A stretch of DNA of 64,000 bases, from assembly GCA_963799455.1 (NCBI GenBank), contig CAWCXF010000007.1, forward strand, positions 248,001 to 312,000, given 5' to 3'. Shown here in pieces: positions 54,431 through 63,508 of this stretch. Position numbers and translations under genes: made by a program. How positions within the stretch are numbered: position 1 is the stretch's first letter; every line of letters starts with the position of its first letter. This DNA is from CAWCXF01 sp963799455 (GTDB taxonomy: Bacteria > Pseudomonadota > Alphaproteobacteria > Rhodobacterales > Rhodobacteraceae). The notes beneath the pieces are model-generated. The model searched no databases and was not told where the DNA came from. It worked only from the letters and a program-made list of their open reading frames with translations.

Positions 54431-55690
54431 ATGGGTGGCATGCACGAACACATACACGCGCTCCACTTCCTCGTACTCGCTGGGAGCCTTCTCATCGCCT
54501 GCGAGGGGGACCCGAACTTTAGCGCTCAGGATTTCACTCCGGACAGCGGTATGCCCGACGCCGCCTTTGACACAGGACCCCTCGAACGCCACGGCGAAGA
54601 GGTCGAGACGGCCTTTGCTACGGAAACCTGCGCTCCCCGCATGGCGCGCTACCCCGTGCAGGGTCCTCACAACACGGGCTGGGACAGAAGCTGCCTCGGC
54701 GGGCCCTGCCCAGTGAGCTGTCCAGACGAACGCGCCAACTCGGACCGCAACGTCCGGACTGACAACCATCACGGCATCGACATCTTCGCGCGTCGTGGCG
54801 CCCCCCTCGTCGCCGTAGCCGACGGAACCATCGTCGCTGTCGGTGTGCCGAGCCCTGGGAACCCGGGTTCCGGTACCCGCGTGCGCCTCCGGGACGATTG
54901 CGGCTGGGAATACTACTACGGGCACATGGAGCCGCACACGGTTCGCGTGACGCGGAATCAGCGAGTCCGCGCGGGGGACCAACTCGGCACCATGGGCGAC
55001 TCCGGCACCGGCGGCGTGCACCTTCATTTCAACGTCTCGCCGAATGGCGGCTACTCGAACGACATCGACCCCATCGACCTGCTTATCGCAACGAGCCCCA
55101 CGGCATGTGGCGGCGCACCAGCCCCGACGCCTGCGCCGGCTCCGGCTCCGTCCGGCGGGTCGGTTTCAAGCACTCTGGCCTTTGACGCGACCTTCTATCT
55201 GGGTATCCACGCGGATCTCGCCGCCGCGTTTGGCAACGACGCCGCCGCCGCACGACGTCACTACGACCAACACGGACTGGGCGAGGGGCGACGCGCATCA
55301 CCCGAGTTTGACCCACGTTTCTACCTCGCCACGCACGCAGACGTTCGGGCTGCTTACGGCGCGAACAACTTCCGTGGGGCCAGGGACCACTTCCTCCAGT
55401 ATGGCGCCGGAGAAGGGCGCGCAGGATCGCCTGAGTTCAACGGCGCGACTTACCTGGCCACCTACGCCGATTTGCGACAGGCGTTTGGCGCGAGGAACTA
55501 CGCGGCCGGCATCGACCACTACCGTCGTTACGGTCTCGGGGAAGGGCGCCGTGCATCCGCTAGCTTTGACCCTCGGGCCTACTTGCAACGCGAAGGCGAC
55601 CTGCGGAGCGCGTTCGGCACCGACCACGCAGCGGCACTGATCCATTGGGTCCGTTACGGACGGGCGGAAGGGCGAAACGGGCGTCCGTAG
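54431..55690 (+). CDS. M23 peptidase lipoprotein with four C-terminal repeats
   Basis: ATG 54431 (or 54440) gives a signal ending SLLIAC. The LytM/M23 domain (about 110-220) has HHGIDIFARRGAPLVA and GVHLHFNV, which supply the H-x-D and HxH zinc ligands. After a Pro/Ala linker come four repeats of about 45 residues with FDATFYLGIHADLAAAFG, HYDQHGLGEGRRASPEF and similar. These EGR-type repeats occur on secreted bacterial proteins and may bind the envelope. Expected role: peptidoglycan endopeptidase outside the cell, for self or prey walls. Confidence 0.85.
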   Translation: MGGMHEHIHALHFLVLAGSLLIACEGDPNFSAQDFTPDSGMPDAAFDTGPLERHGEEVETAFATETCAPRMARYPVQGPHNTGWDRSCLGGPCPVSCPDERANSDRNVRTDNHHGIDIFARRGAPLVAVADGTIVAVGVPSPGNPGSGTRVRLRDDCGWEYYYGHMEPHTVRVTRNQRVRAGDQLGTMGDSGTGGVHLHFNVSPNGGYSNDIDPIDLLIATSPTACGGAPAPTPAPAPAPSGGSVSSTLAFDATFYLGIHADLAAAFGNDAAAARRHYDQHGLGEGRRASPEFDPRFYLATHADVRAAYGANNFRGARDHFLQYGAGEGRAGSPEFNGATYLATYADLRQAFGARNYAAGIDHYRRYGLGEGRRASASFDPRAYLQREGDLRSAFGTDHAAALIHWVRYGRAEGRNGRP

Positions 55691-55710
55691 CTCTCCTTGA
55701 AAGTTACGAG

Positions 55711-55738
55711 GATCGCGGCCCCGAACGGGGCCGCGATC
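55711..55738 (+). terminator. Strong GC-rich hairpin after M23 peptidase gene
   Basis: GATCGCGGCCCC, loop GAAC, then the exact reverse complement (12-bp stem), 20 nt after the stop codon. There is no T tract. Confidence 0.65.
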
Positions 55739-55825
55739 GAGGTTGAGTACGACGCGGGGGCAAGCGTGGCTCCAGCGAAGCGAGCGGGGTTGCCATGAGT
55801 CATAGAATCAGTCGACTATGCCGGA

Positions 55826-58800
55826 ATGAGCGAGATTGGCGGCAGCGGGCCTTACTTTCCGGACAGCCCTGGCCTATTCGTAGTGGGCATTGGTGCCTCG
55901 GCCGGCGGTCTGGAGGCCCTCCGGGACTTGCTCCCCAACCTGCCCACCACGGACAACCTCGTCTATGTCGTGGTCCAGCACCTCGACCCGAAGCACGAGA
56001 GCATGCTGACTTCACTGCTTGAGTCCTCGTCGGGCATGCCGGTGACCCAGGTGGTCGATGGAGCCGAGCTAACACCTGGCCAGATCTTCATCACCCCATC
56101 GGGCCAAGACGTGGTCCTCGAGGGGCAAGTGCTGAAGCTATACCCCCCCAGCGGCACCGGCCCCAGGCCCTCCGTCGACCTCTTCTTGAGGTCCATCGCC
56201 GAGGCCCTCGGAGAGCAGGCGGCGGGGATCATCCTCTCAGGCACCGGGTCCGATGGCGCTCACGGGATCCGCGCCATCAAGGGTGGCGGGGGCTTCACGT
56301 TTGCGCAGAACCCACAGAGCGCCAAGTACGACGGCATGCCCCGGTCGAGCATCGACACGGGCTGCGTGGATCTGGTGCTGGATGCCGAGGAGATGGGCGC
56401 CGAGGTCCTCCGGTTGGTCACCTTTCCCGTGTTGTCCCGGGTTGTTACCGAGCCAGACGCCATGAGTCGCCTGCTGCGCCTCGTCCATGAGCGCAACGGG
56501 GCGGACTTCTCCGGCTACAAGACCCCCACCCTCGATCGGCGCCTGTCACGTCGCCTCACCCTCCATCGACTCAACAACATCGAGGCGTATTTGGCCTACG
56601 TCGACGAGCACCCGGCCGAGCTCGATGCCCTCACCAACGACCTCCTCATCTGCGTGACCAGCTTCTTCCGCGACGAAGAGGCGTTCCAGGCTCTGGACAC
56701 GATCATTCAGCAGATCGCCGAGGACAAGGGCGAGGGAGCCAGCATCCGGGTCTGGGTTCCTGGCTGCGCGACCGGTGAGGAGGCGTACTCCATCGCCATG
56801 CTCTTCGCCCGGGCCCTCGGAGACCGATTCGAGAGCACGAACCTCAGCGTGTTCGGCACCGACATCGACCTGAGCGCCATCGCTCATGCCCGCCGTGGTC
56901 TTTATTCCGAGGCCAGCCTCATCGACGTCGATCCAGACCTTGTCGAGCGCTTCTTCCGACGAAAGAACGGCGGCTTTCAGGTGATCAAGTCACTGCGGGA
57001 GCGGCTCATCTTCGCCAAGCAGGACTTGATCCAAAACCCCCCCTTCTCCCGGCTCGACCTGATCTCCTGTCGCAACCTGCTCATCTATCTCAACGCGAAG
57101 GTCCAGCGCCGACTCATGCCCCTGTTTCACTACGGGCTGCTCCCCGGGGGATACCTGTTCCTCGGCAAGTCAGAGACCATCGGAACCTTCGCGAACCTCT
57201 ACCAACCTGTGTCGAAGCGCTGGCGCCTCTTTCGTGCCTTGCCAGGGCGGCCGAGTTCGAGGTCCGTTCTCCCTAGGACTCTCCCGATGCAGGACCGGTC
57301 ACACAAAAGCCCCACGAAGAGCGGGCCCTCGATGCGGGAGCTCGCGCTCCACGCGGCGTCCCAGCTCGTCGGAACTTCGGCGGTGCTCATCGACGGGAAG
57401 CACGAGGTGGTGCACGTCGCCGGTAGCGCGGGGCGATTCTTACGCTTCGCCGAGGGTGACACGGGCCTGAACATTCTGCAGCTCTGCCCCGAGAGCATCC
57501 GGGGCGACCTGCGGGCTGGCATCCACAAGGCGACTCGAGAGAAGACGACGGTCGTCAGCCGCCGGCTCCCCTGGATCGATGAGGACGGGGCCGCGTGTCA
57601 CCTGATCTTGCATATCGGCCCCGTATCCGAAGACATGTCCGCCGATGGCCTCACGGTCATCGCGTTCGAGGTGAGCGAAGCGGCGGCCCCACGGCCTCAG
57701 CCAAAGGGTCATGGCGAGTGGGACGACCGGGATCAGCGGATCGTGGAGCTCGAGCAGGACCTGGCCGCGAACCGGGAGCACCTCCTGAGCACGACGGAGG
57801 AGCTGGAGATTGCCAACGAGGAGCTCCAGGCCACCAACGAGGAGCTCCAGGCCACCAACGAGGAGCTCCAGTCCTCGAACGAGGAGCTCGAGACCGCCAA
57901 CGAGGAGCTCCAGGCCACCAACGAGGAGCTGTCGACCGTCGCCGACGAGCTGCGGCTTAAGTCCTCCGAGCTATCGGAGGCCAACAGCGGCCTCGAGAAC
58001 GTGCTGACCCGGATGGATATCCCCCTGGTGGTGGTGGACCAGGAGCTCCGGGTGCGGCACTTCACCAGCGCCGCGACCAAGATCTTCCATCTCGTCCGGC
58101 CCGCGCGGGGACAGGCGATCACCTCGGTGGCCAGCACTCTGGACATGGGCGGCCTCGGTGAGCTCTTGACCGAGGTCCTCGGTGGAGCGACCCGGAAACA
58201 AATCGTCTCCGGCGGCGCCCGTCAGTACGAGATGAGCGCCTTTCCCTTCGTGGAGGAGAACGGCAAAGTGGACGGGGTCATCATCACCTTCTACGACCAG
58301 ACGGAGACCCTCAGGCGCCAGCAAGAGTTCCGGACTCTCGTGGAGAACGCGCCGGACGTCATCGCACGCTTCGACCATCAGCTTCGTCACCTCTACGTCA
58401 ACGGGACCGTGACGAAGACAACTGGCCTCAGCCCCGAGGCCTTCCTTGGACGCACGAACCGAGAGCTCGGCATGCCCGAGGCGCTCTGCGACACCCTCGA
58501 GGAGGTCACCCGGGAGGTGTTCCGCACGGGAGTCGAGGACGCGACGGTCTTTGAGTACCCGACCGAGGACGGCATCCGGGTGTTCGAGTCTCGCCTCGCT
58601 CCAGAGCGGTCCCCCGATGGACGGGTGGTCACGGTGCTCTCCATGGGCCGGGACGTCACGCGAGCGGTCTTGGCCGAGCGGGCGTCCGAGCTACTCGCCT
58701 CGAGGCTGCAGGAGGTGCTCGAGAGCATCAGCGACGGCTTCCTCACGCTGGACTCGGATGGTGTCTTGACCTTCGTCAACCAGGCGGCCGCGGAACTCTT

Positions 58801-60229
58801 CGACCGCTTGCCCGACGACGCGACGGGCTCGCCTGTCTTCGAGGCGATTCCGTCCCTCCGGGGCACGGGGTTCGACGAGAAGATCCGGGAGGCGCTCACC
58901 GAGCACACCGAGCTGTCCTTCGATACACAGGTGAAGGTTCGCGGTGAAGACGAGTGGTTGGGAGTGCGCGTCTACCCCCGGCGCGATGGCGTCTCCGTGC
59001 TCTTCCGCGTGATCACCGATGAGAAGCGCGCGGCCGCGCTCCAGCGGGAGATGAAGGCGAAGCTCCTCCGTGCGGGGCGCCTCGACGCCCTCGGCACCCT
59101 GGCAGGGGGCATCGCCCACGAGTTCAACAACCTCCTGGCGTTGGTCATGAGCCACACCGAGCTCGTCCTCGAGGGTCTCACCGACGGTCCCCGGGAAGAG
59201 CTCGAGGCGGACCTTCGAGCCATCCTCTCGACCTGCTTCCAAGGGGTCGAGCTTATCAACCGGATCCTCGCCTACGGTCGAGACGAACCGGTGGAGCGCC
59301 AAGCCATCGACCTCCGCGAGGTCGTGAGGCGCCAAGTGGCGCTGCTCCGCCGCACTATACCTCGAATGATTCACATCACCCTCGGACCGCCACTCGAGTC
59401 CGCGGTCGTCACGGCGGATGGTGGCCAGATGGGCGAGATCATCCTGAACCTCGCGTCCAACGCCGTAGCTGCGATGCCCGAAGGAGGGGAGATCCGCATC
59501 GAGCTTGAGACCAAGTCACTGGGCAACGCGATGCGCGATCGTTTTCCAGGGCTCCTCAAGGGCACCTGGGTGTTGCTCACCTTCAGCGATACCGGGACGG
59601 GAATGGATGCGGCCACCGTCGACCGGATCTTCGAGCCCTTCTTCACAACCAAGGAGGTCGGGGAAGGCACCGGGCTGGGCCTCTCGGTGGTGTACGGCAT
59701 CGTGCAGGAGCACAACGGAGTCGTCAGCTGCGAGAGTACTCCGGGGGAGGGAACACGTTTCGTGGTCGCCCTGCCCTGTGGTGACCCCTCCGGGGTGGAG
59801 CGGCGGAGCCCGGAGGCGAGTCCCCCTTCGCCGACGCAGGGAGCGGGTCAAAAGGTGTTGATCGTGGATGACGAAGATCTCCTCCGCCAAGCCATGTCTC
59901 GGCTTTTGCGGCGTCACGGATACGAGGTCTTGATGGCGGCGACCGGCGAAGACGCGCTGGCTGTGATGGAGGAGGAGGGAGACGCGATCGATCTGGTCCT
60001 CCTCGACCTGGGAATGCCCGGCATGGGGGGCAAGGCGTGCCTGCTGGCGCTCCTGGAAGGCTACCCCAAGACCCCCGTCGTCATGCTCACCGGACACGCC
60101 CAGCCCCACGATCTCGCGGAGCTCACAAGGCTCGGGGCCCGCAGAGCCATCACCAAGCCGGTGCCGGTAGCGACCCTCCTGAACACCCTCGGCACGGTCC
60201 TGCTGGAACGCCCCGGGGCTGAAGCCTGA
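55826..60229 (+). CDS. CheB-CheR-PAS-histidine kinase-receiver fusion
   Basis: The 1467-residue protein has, in order: CheB methylesterase (about 15-205; GIGASAGG with Ser25, VQHLDPKHE, SGTGSDGAHG); CheR methyltransferase (about 215-490; TSFFRD, GCATGEEAYS, FGTDID, LISCRNLLIY); and a coiled coil of NEELQATNEEL heptads (about 630-720). Then come two or three PAS domains (about 720-1080), a kinase core with HEFNN (about 1097) and GTGLGLSVVYGIV, and a receiver (about 1342-1465; VDDED, LLDLGMPG). CheB/CheR-PAS kinases are known as stand-alone sensors in diverse bacteria. No chemoreceptor or other che gene is near, and there is no membrane segment. Confidence 0.92.
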   Translation: MSEIGGSGPYFPDSPGLFVVGIGASAGGLEALRDLLPNLPTTDNLVYVVVQHLDPKHESMLTSLLESSSGMPVTQVVDGAELTPGQIFITPSGQDVVLEGQVLKLYPPSGTGPRPSVDLFLRSIAEALGEQAAGIILSGTGSDGAHGIRAIKGGGGFTFAQNPQSAKYDGMPRSSIDTGCVDLVLDAEEMGAEVLRLVTFPVLSRVVTEPDAMSRLLRLVHERNGADFSGYKTPTLDRRLSRRLTLHRLNNIEAYLAYVDEHPAELDALTNDLLICVTSFFRDEEAFQALDTIIQQIAEDKGEGASIRVWVPGCATGEEAYSIAMLFARALGDRFESTNLSVFGTDIDLSAIAHARRGLYSEASLIDVDPDLVERFFRRKNGGFQVIKSLRERLIFAKQDLIQNPPFSRLDLISCRNLLIYLNAKVQRRLMPLFHYGLLPGGYLFLGKSETIGTFANLYQPVSKRWRLFRALPGRPSSRSVLPRTLPMQDRSHKSPTKSGPSMRELALHAASQLVGTSAVLIDGKHEVVHVAGSAGRFLRFAEGDTGLNILQLCPESIRGDLRAGIHKATREKTTVVSRRLPWIDEDGAACHLILHIGPVSEDMSADGLTVIAFEVSEAAAPRPQPKGHGEWDDRDQRIVELEQDLAANREHLLSTTEELEIANEELQATNEELQATNEELQSSNEELETANEELQATNEELSTVADELRLKSSELSEANSGLENVLTRMDIPLVVVDQELRVRHFTSAATKIFHLVRPARGQAITSVASTLDMGGLGELLTEVLGGATRKQIVSGGARQYEMSAFPFVEENGKVDGVIITFYDQTETLRRQQEFRTLVENAPDVIARFDHQLRHLYVNGTVTKTTGLSPEAFLGRTNRELGMPEALCDTLEEVTREVFRTGVEDATVFEYPTEDGIRVFESRLAPERSPDGRVVTVLSMGRDVTRAVLAERASELLASRLQEVLESISDGFLTLDSDGVLTFVNQAAAELFDRLPDDATGSPVFEAIPSLRGTGFDEKIREALTEHTELSFDTQVKVRGEDEWLGVRVYPRRDGVSVLFRVITDEKRAAALQREMKAKLLRAGRLDALGTLAGGIAHEFNNLLALVMSHTELVLEGLTDGPREELEADLRAILSTCFQGVELINRILAYGRDEPVERQAIDLREVVRRQVALLRRTIPRMIHITLGPPLESAVVTADGGQMGEIILNLASNAVAAMPEGGEIRIELETKSLGNAMRDRFPGLLKGTWVLLTFSDTGTGMDAATVDRIFEPFFTTKEVGEGTGLGLSVVYGIVQEHNGVVSCESTPGEGTRFVVALPCGDPSGVERRSPEASPPSPTQGAGQKVLIVDDEDLLRQAMSRLLRRHGYEVLMAATGEDALAVMEEEGDAIDLVLLDLGMPGMGGKACLLALLEGYPKTPVVMLTGHAQPHDLAELTRLGARRAITKPVPVATLLNTLGTVLLERPGAEA
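57815..57931 (+). repeat. 21-bp coding tandem repeat
   Basis: About 5.5 copies of a 21-bp unit starting AACGAGGAGCTCCAGGCCAC encode the NEELQAT coiled-coil heptads. This would be prone to slippage in frame. Confidence 0.85.
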
Positions 60230-60334
60230 GGGCGTTGGCCCAAAGCTGCAGCGAGGCGCGGAGGTTGTCGATGGACGGAACCGACCCCGCGCGCGTAAGC
60301 GCCGAGTCAGTATGCGAGGGCAGGAAGAAGACCG

Positions 60335-60562
60335 ATGATAAAAGGACGCTGGGACTGGGATTACATGAGCGCGTACGTCGACAGCGACGGCTCTATCACT
60401 TGGAGTAGCCTTGAGAAGCGAGCCAGTGTCCGGCAGAGCGGCCAAGACTTTCTCGCCAAGGGCCTGCCGGACAAGCTGCCGGGGAGCGCTCCTCCCGCCG
60501 GCGTTCGCCGAGAGATCGCTCATGCTGTGCACGCTTGGCTCCAGCAGAGCAAAGCAAAGTAG
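60335..60562 (+). CDS. Small hypothetical protein (75 aa)
   Basis: The ATG at 60335 follows GGAAGAAG at a good distance. The 75-residue product starts MIKGRWDWDYMSAYVDSD and has a C-terminal amphipathic helix (REIAHAVHAWLQQ). It has no signal or membrane segment and no motif that I recognise. It is 105 nt after the large kinase gene on the same strand and might belong to that transcript. Confidence 0.5.
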   Translation: MIKGRWDWDYMSAYVDSDGSITWSSLEKRASVRQSGQDFLAKGLPDKLPGSAPPAGVRREIAHAVHAWLQQSKAK

Positions 60563-60868
60563 GTCCTCCCAGCGGCATCTGAATACGGCTAGTCCTCGCC
60601 CGAGCCGTAGTCGACTCCCAGATCAAGGCCCCACTCAGGAGCGAGATGAGCGCCGAGCGATCGCTCCGAGTCACAATCGTAAGAGTCCCGCGGTCGAAGC
60701 GTTTCGCCGCGTCCGGCGGCGACGATAGCACCACCTCCACGCCCGCTTGAATGCCTTCTCTAGACCGGGACATTCGCTCCCATTTTCTTTCGTGAGAAGT
60801 CACGGGTCATGCGTGTCTTATTCGAATGACGTTTTTCGGCACGTTCGCCTATCGACGAGACGGGGGAT
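60563..60868. other. 306-bp convergent intergenic region
   Basis: I see no gene, strong hairpin or repeat that I can support here. Confidence 0.4.
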
Positions 60869-61774
60869 CTACATGACTCCATGTCGTGCCAACGCAGCCA
60901 GGATCTCGGATGACAGCTCGTCTTCTTCCACGGCGTGCATCGGTGACTGGATCGACTCCCACTCGCCGTAATCGTCCATCGAGCCGACATCCCAGACCCG
61001 CAGGCCCTCCGCGTCCCACATGGCGCTGAACCACCGCAGGCCATCGTCGTCGGGCCCCCTCGACGCCACTCGATGGTCGTCGATGAATCGGAAGAGCACG
61101 ACCGAGTACGCCATCGCTTCGCTGTACCCGACGATGTTCCCCATCAGCCGCCCAATCCAGACGGGGTCGCCTTCGATGGCTGGGTGCGTTTGAACCACGC
61201 ATCCCCTCAGGACGTCCTCCTCGCATGCCTCGCTCACGCCCACTGTGAGCTCGACGCCAATCTCTCCCTCGAACAGATCGACGAGGTATCGGGCAACACG
61301 TGAACGCTCGGCGGCGCTTCGCTGACGCGCGACAGAGACATCCCACGCCAGTCGCTCCACGCCGCGTAGGTTGGCTTGAGAGCGCTGCCGATCCAGCGCT
61401 TCCAAGAAGCGAGGGAGGTCCTCGTCAAAGCGCCACATATCGAGCCGAACACGGACGCCTGCTTTGGCCTCACCAAGGTCTGCGGGAATCTCACGCGTTG
61501 CGCAGATCATCTGCAACCCCTGACCTTTTCTCCGGGGCCCCTCCCAACCCGGATCGACGAGGAAGGCGAGCACCAGATTGAACCCGTGGTGCTCGCGGAC
61601 CGAACGGAGCGTCCACACCTCGTCGGCCCACCAGTCGATCCCGTCCGGGTCTACGAGAATCTGCTCCCATCCATGGTCGCGGAGCCCGCGAAGCAGCCTC
61701 TGCTTGTAGGAGCCCATGTGCACAGCGTCGCGTGCTTCATGCTTCCCATCAAGGTCCGCGACTTCGGTCATCAC
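60869..61774 (-). CDS. Hypothetical protein (301 aa)
   Basis: A soluble acidic protein with many Trp (DGIDWWADEVWTL, GMRVRLDMWRF-like strands). The ATG at 61717 (MGSYKQRLLRGL) is a plausible later start. There is no signal peptide or known motif. The alternating pattern in the first half (WTLRSVREHHGFNLVLAFLV) suggests an alpha-beta fold. It is divergent from the DUF2378-like gene, with 35 bp between the longest frames. Function is unknown. Confidence 0.6.
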   Translation of the reverse strand: MMTEVADLDGKHEARDAVHMGSYKQRLLRGLRDHGWEQILVDPDGIDWWADEVWTLRSVREHHGFNLVLAFLVDPGWEGPRRKGQGLQMICATREIPADLGEAKAGVRVRLDMWRFDEDLPRFLEALDRQRSQANLRGVERLAWDVSVARQRSAAERSRVARYLVDLFEGEIGVELTVGVSEACEEDVLRGCVVQTHPAIEGDPVWIGRLMGNIVGYSEAMAYSVVLFRFIDDHRVASRGPDDDGLRWFSAMWDAEGLRVWDVGSMDDYGEWESIQSPMHAVEEDELSSEILAALARHGVM

Positions 61775-61809
61775 ACGAACGGCGGCGGACGGGTGTGGTA
61801 GGATGACCC

Positions 61810-62343
61810 ATGAGTCGCGCCAAAGGCTCGAACATGCATCACATGCGTACGTGGCTGACGCGCTCGCGGGGGGAGCACGCTTGGGAGTCGCTCCTCGCTA
61901 CGATGGACCCCGAAGATCAAGCGGAGCTGCGCGCGCTGCTGCCGGTTGGTTGGTATGAGCTTGCGCTGCAACATCGACTGCTCGCCGCTCTTGAACGCAC
62001 CTATGGTCCAATGACGGTCCAGCGGATTGGCGCCTATGAGGCTGAGCAGGACCTCACAGTCGTGCACCGGATGTTCTTGAGCCTCGCCAATCCGACCTTT
62101 GTGATGAAGAAGGCCGGTGACTACTGGAGCCGATTTTACACGAGCGGTGAGTGGACGGTGACCCCCAAGTCCCGCACTTCGACAACAGCCATCCTGAAAG
62201 GCCTCGAACCGTGGGACGATCAGTTCGGTCTCTACCTGACGGCGTATGTGAAGAGAATGTGGGAGCTCGTGGGCGCCAAAGACGTCAAAGTCGAGAGCCG
62301 GTCCGAGGGGGGCGTGCTTTACCTAAGTGGGCACTGGCGCTGA
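61810..62343 (+). CDS. DUF2378-like (TIGR02265) protein
   Basis: The 177-residue protein reads like the myxobacterial DUF2378 family: LLPVGWYELALQHRLLAAL, LTVVHRMFLSLANPTFVMKKAG and YWSRFYTSGEWTV. Members are a lineage-specific expansion in Myxococcota with no established function. The fold is helical with a C-terminal beta part and no export signal. This family is one of the better taxonomic markers in the window. Confidence 0.75.
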   Translation: MSRAKGSNMHHMRTWLTRSRGEHAWESLLATMDPEDQAELRALLPVGWYELALQHRLLAALERTYGPMTVQRIGAYEAEQDLTVVHRMFLSLANPTFVMKKAGDYWSRFYTSGEWTVTPKSRTSTTAILKGLEPWDDQFGLYLTAYVKRMWELVGAKDVKVESRSEGGVLYLSGHWR

Positions 62344-62399
62344 TCGTCGCTTGAAGTGCGCAGCGAAAGTCATCCCGAGAGCGAATCCGCGTCGCAACG

Positions 62400-63383
62400 G
62401 TGGCGGACAAACGCGTTTCACCCCAAGCTCCGCGTATGGCATTGCCTACTCGTAAACCCAAGTGGCTCCGCGTTCGTCTTCCGGGCGAAGAAGGCCAGAA
62501 GCGTTTTGAAGGTCTTCGGCATCAGCTCGAAGGTCTCGACCTAAACACCGTTTGCCAAGAGGCGGGCTGTCCCAACATCTTCGAGTGTTGGTCCCAAGGC
62601 ACCGCGACGATCATGATCCTTGGCGAGACCTGCACGCGCGGCTGCCGCTTCTGCTCGGTGAACACCGGCAACCCCAAAGGCGTCGTCGACCCGCGTGAGC
62701 CCGAAAACACGGCGCTGGCTCTGGCCAAGATGGACCTCGCCTACGTCGTGATGACGATGGTGGACCGCGACGATCTCCTCGACGGCGGCGCAGCCCACGT
62801 GTCGCAGACCGTGCGACGGATCAAACACCACTCGCCGGAGCTCCTCGTGGAGGTCTTGCTCGGCGACTTCGCCGGCCGCCGTCGTGACGTGGAGACCGTC
62901 GTCCGCGATGGCCGCCCGGATGTCTTCGCGCACAACGTCGAGGTGCCGCCGCGTCTGCAGAAGACCATCCGCGACCCCCGCTGCTCCTGGGAGCGCTCCG
63001 TGGACGTTCTACGCTGGGCGAAGGAAGCGGGCTCCGTCACCAAGTCATCGCTCATGGTGGGACTCGGCGAGACCGAAGACGAGACCCTCGAGGCCATGCA
63101 GCTCTTGCGCGACGCCGACGTCGACGTCGTCACCCTCGGCCAGTACCTCCAGCCCACCAAGAAGCACGCCGAGATCGAACGCTACGTGGAGCCCGAAGAG
63201 TTCGAACGCTACCGCGTCGCCGGCGAGGAAATGGGCTTTCGTTTCGTCGCCTCGGGGCCGCTCGTCCGTTCATCCTACCGAGCCGCCGAAGCCTTTTTGC
63301 ACGGCGCGCTGACCGCCGCGGCGGCACCGGCGGGTGGCGAGGTGGACCGCTACGGCAAGAAGCACCTTCAGGTGATCTCCTAG
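62400..63383 (+). CDS. lipA: Lipoyl synthase
   Basis: A radical-SAM enzyme that inserts two sulfurs into octanoyl groups on lipoyl domains. Both iron-sulfur signatures are present: CQEAGCPNIFEC (auxiliary cluster) and CTRGCRFC (the CxxxCxxC SAM cluster). Also present are HNVEVPPRLQ, SSLMVGLGET, TLGQYLQPTKKH and the C-terminal VRSSYRAAE motif with the cluster Ser. The GTG at 62400 gives 327 residues; ATG 62436 (MALPTRKPKW) would also fit the family. No lipB is adjacent. Confidence 0.95.
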   Translation: MADKRVSPQAPRMALPTRKPKWLRVRLPGEEGQKRFEGLRHQLEGLDLNTVCQEAGCPNIFECWSQGTATIMILGETCTRGCRFCSVNTGNPKGVVDPREPENTALALAKMDLAYVVMTMVDRDDLLDGGAAHVSQTVRRIKHHSPELLVEVLLGDFAGRRRDVETVVRDGRPDVFAHNVEVPPRLQKTIRDPRCSWERSVDVLRWAKEAGSVTKSSLMVGLGETEDETLEAMQLLRDADVDVVTLGQYLQPTKKHAEIERYVEPEEFERYRVAGEEMGFRFVASGPLVRSSYRAAEAFLHGALTAAAAPAGGEVDRYGKKHLQVIS

Positions 63384-63508
63384 CGGACTGTGCTGTTGAT
63401 GGAGCGGGTCTCGGGACTCTCGGCTCAACACCTATACACTTCGAGCTGGCCTCTTGGTTGGTAGTTTAGCCCGAACCTGACGGAACCTGAGACCAGCGAA
63501 GCGTTGCG

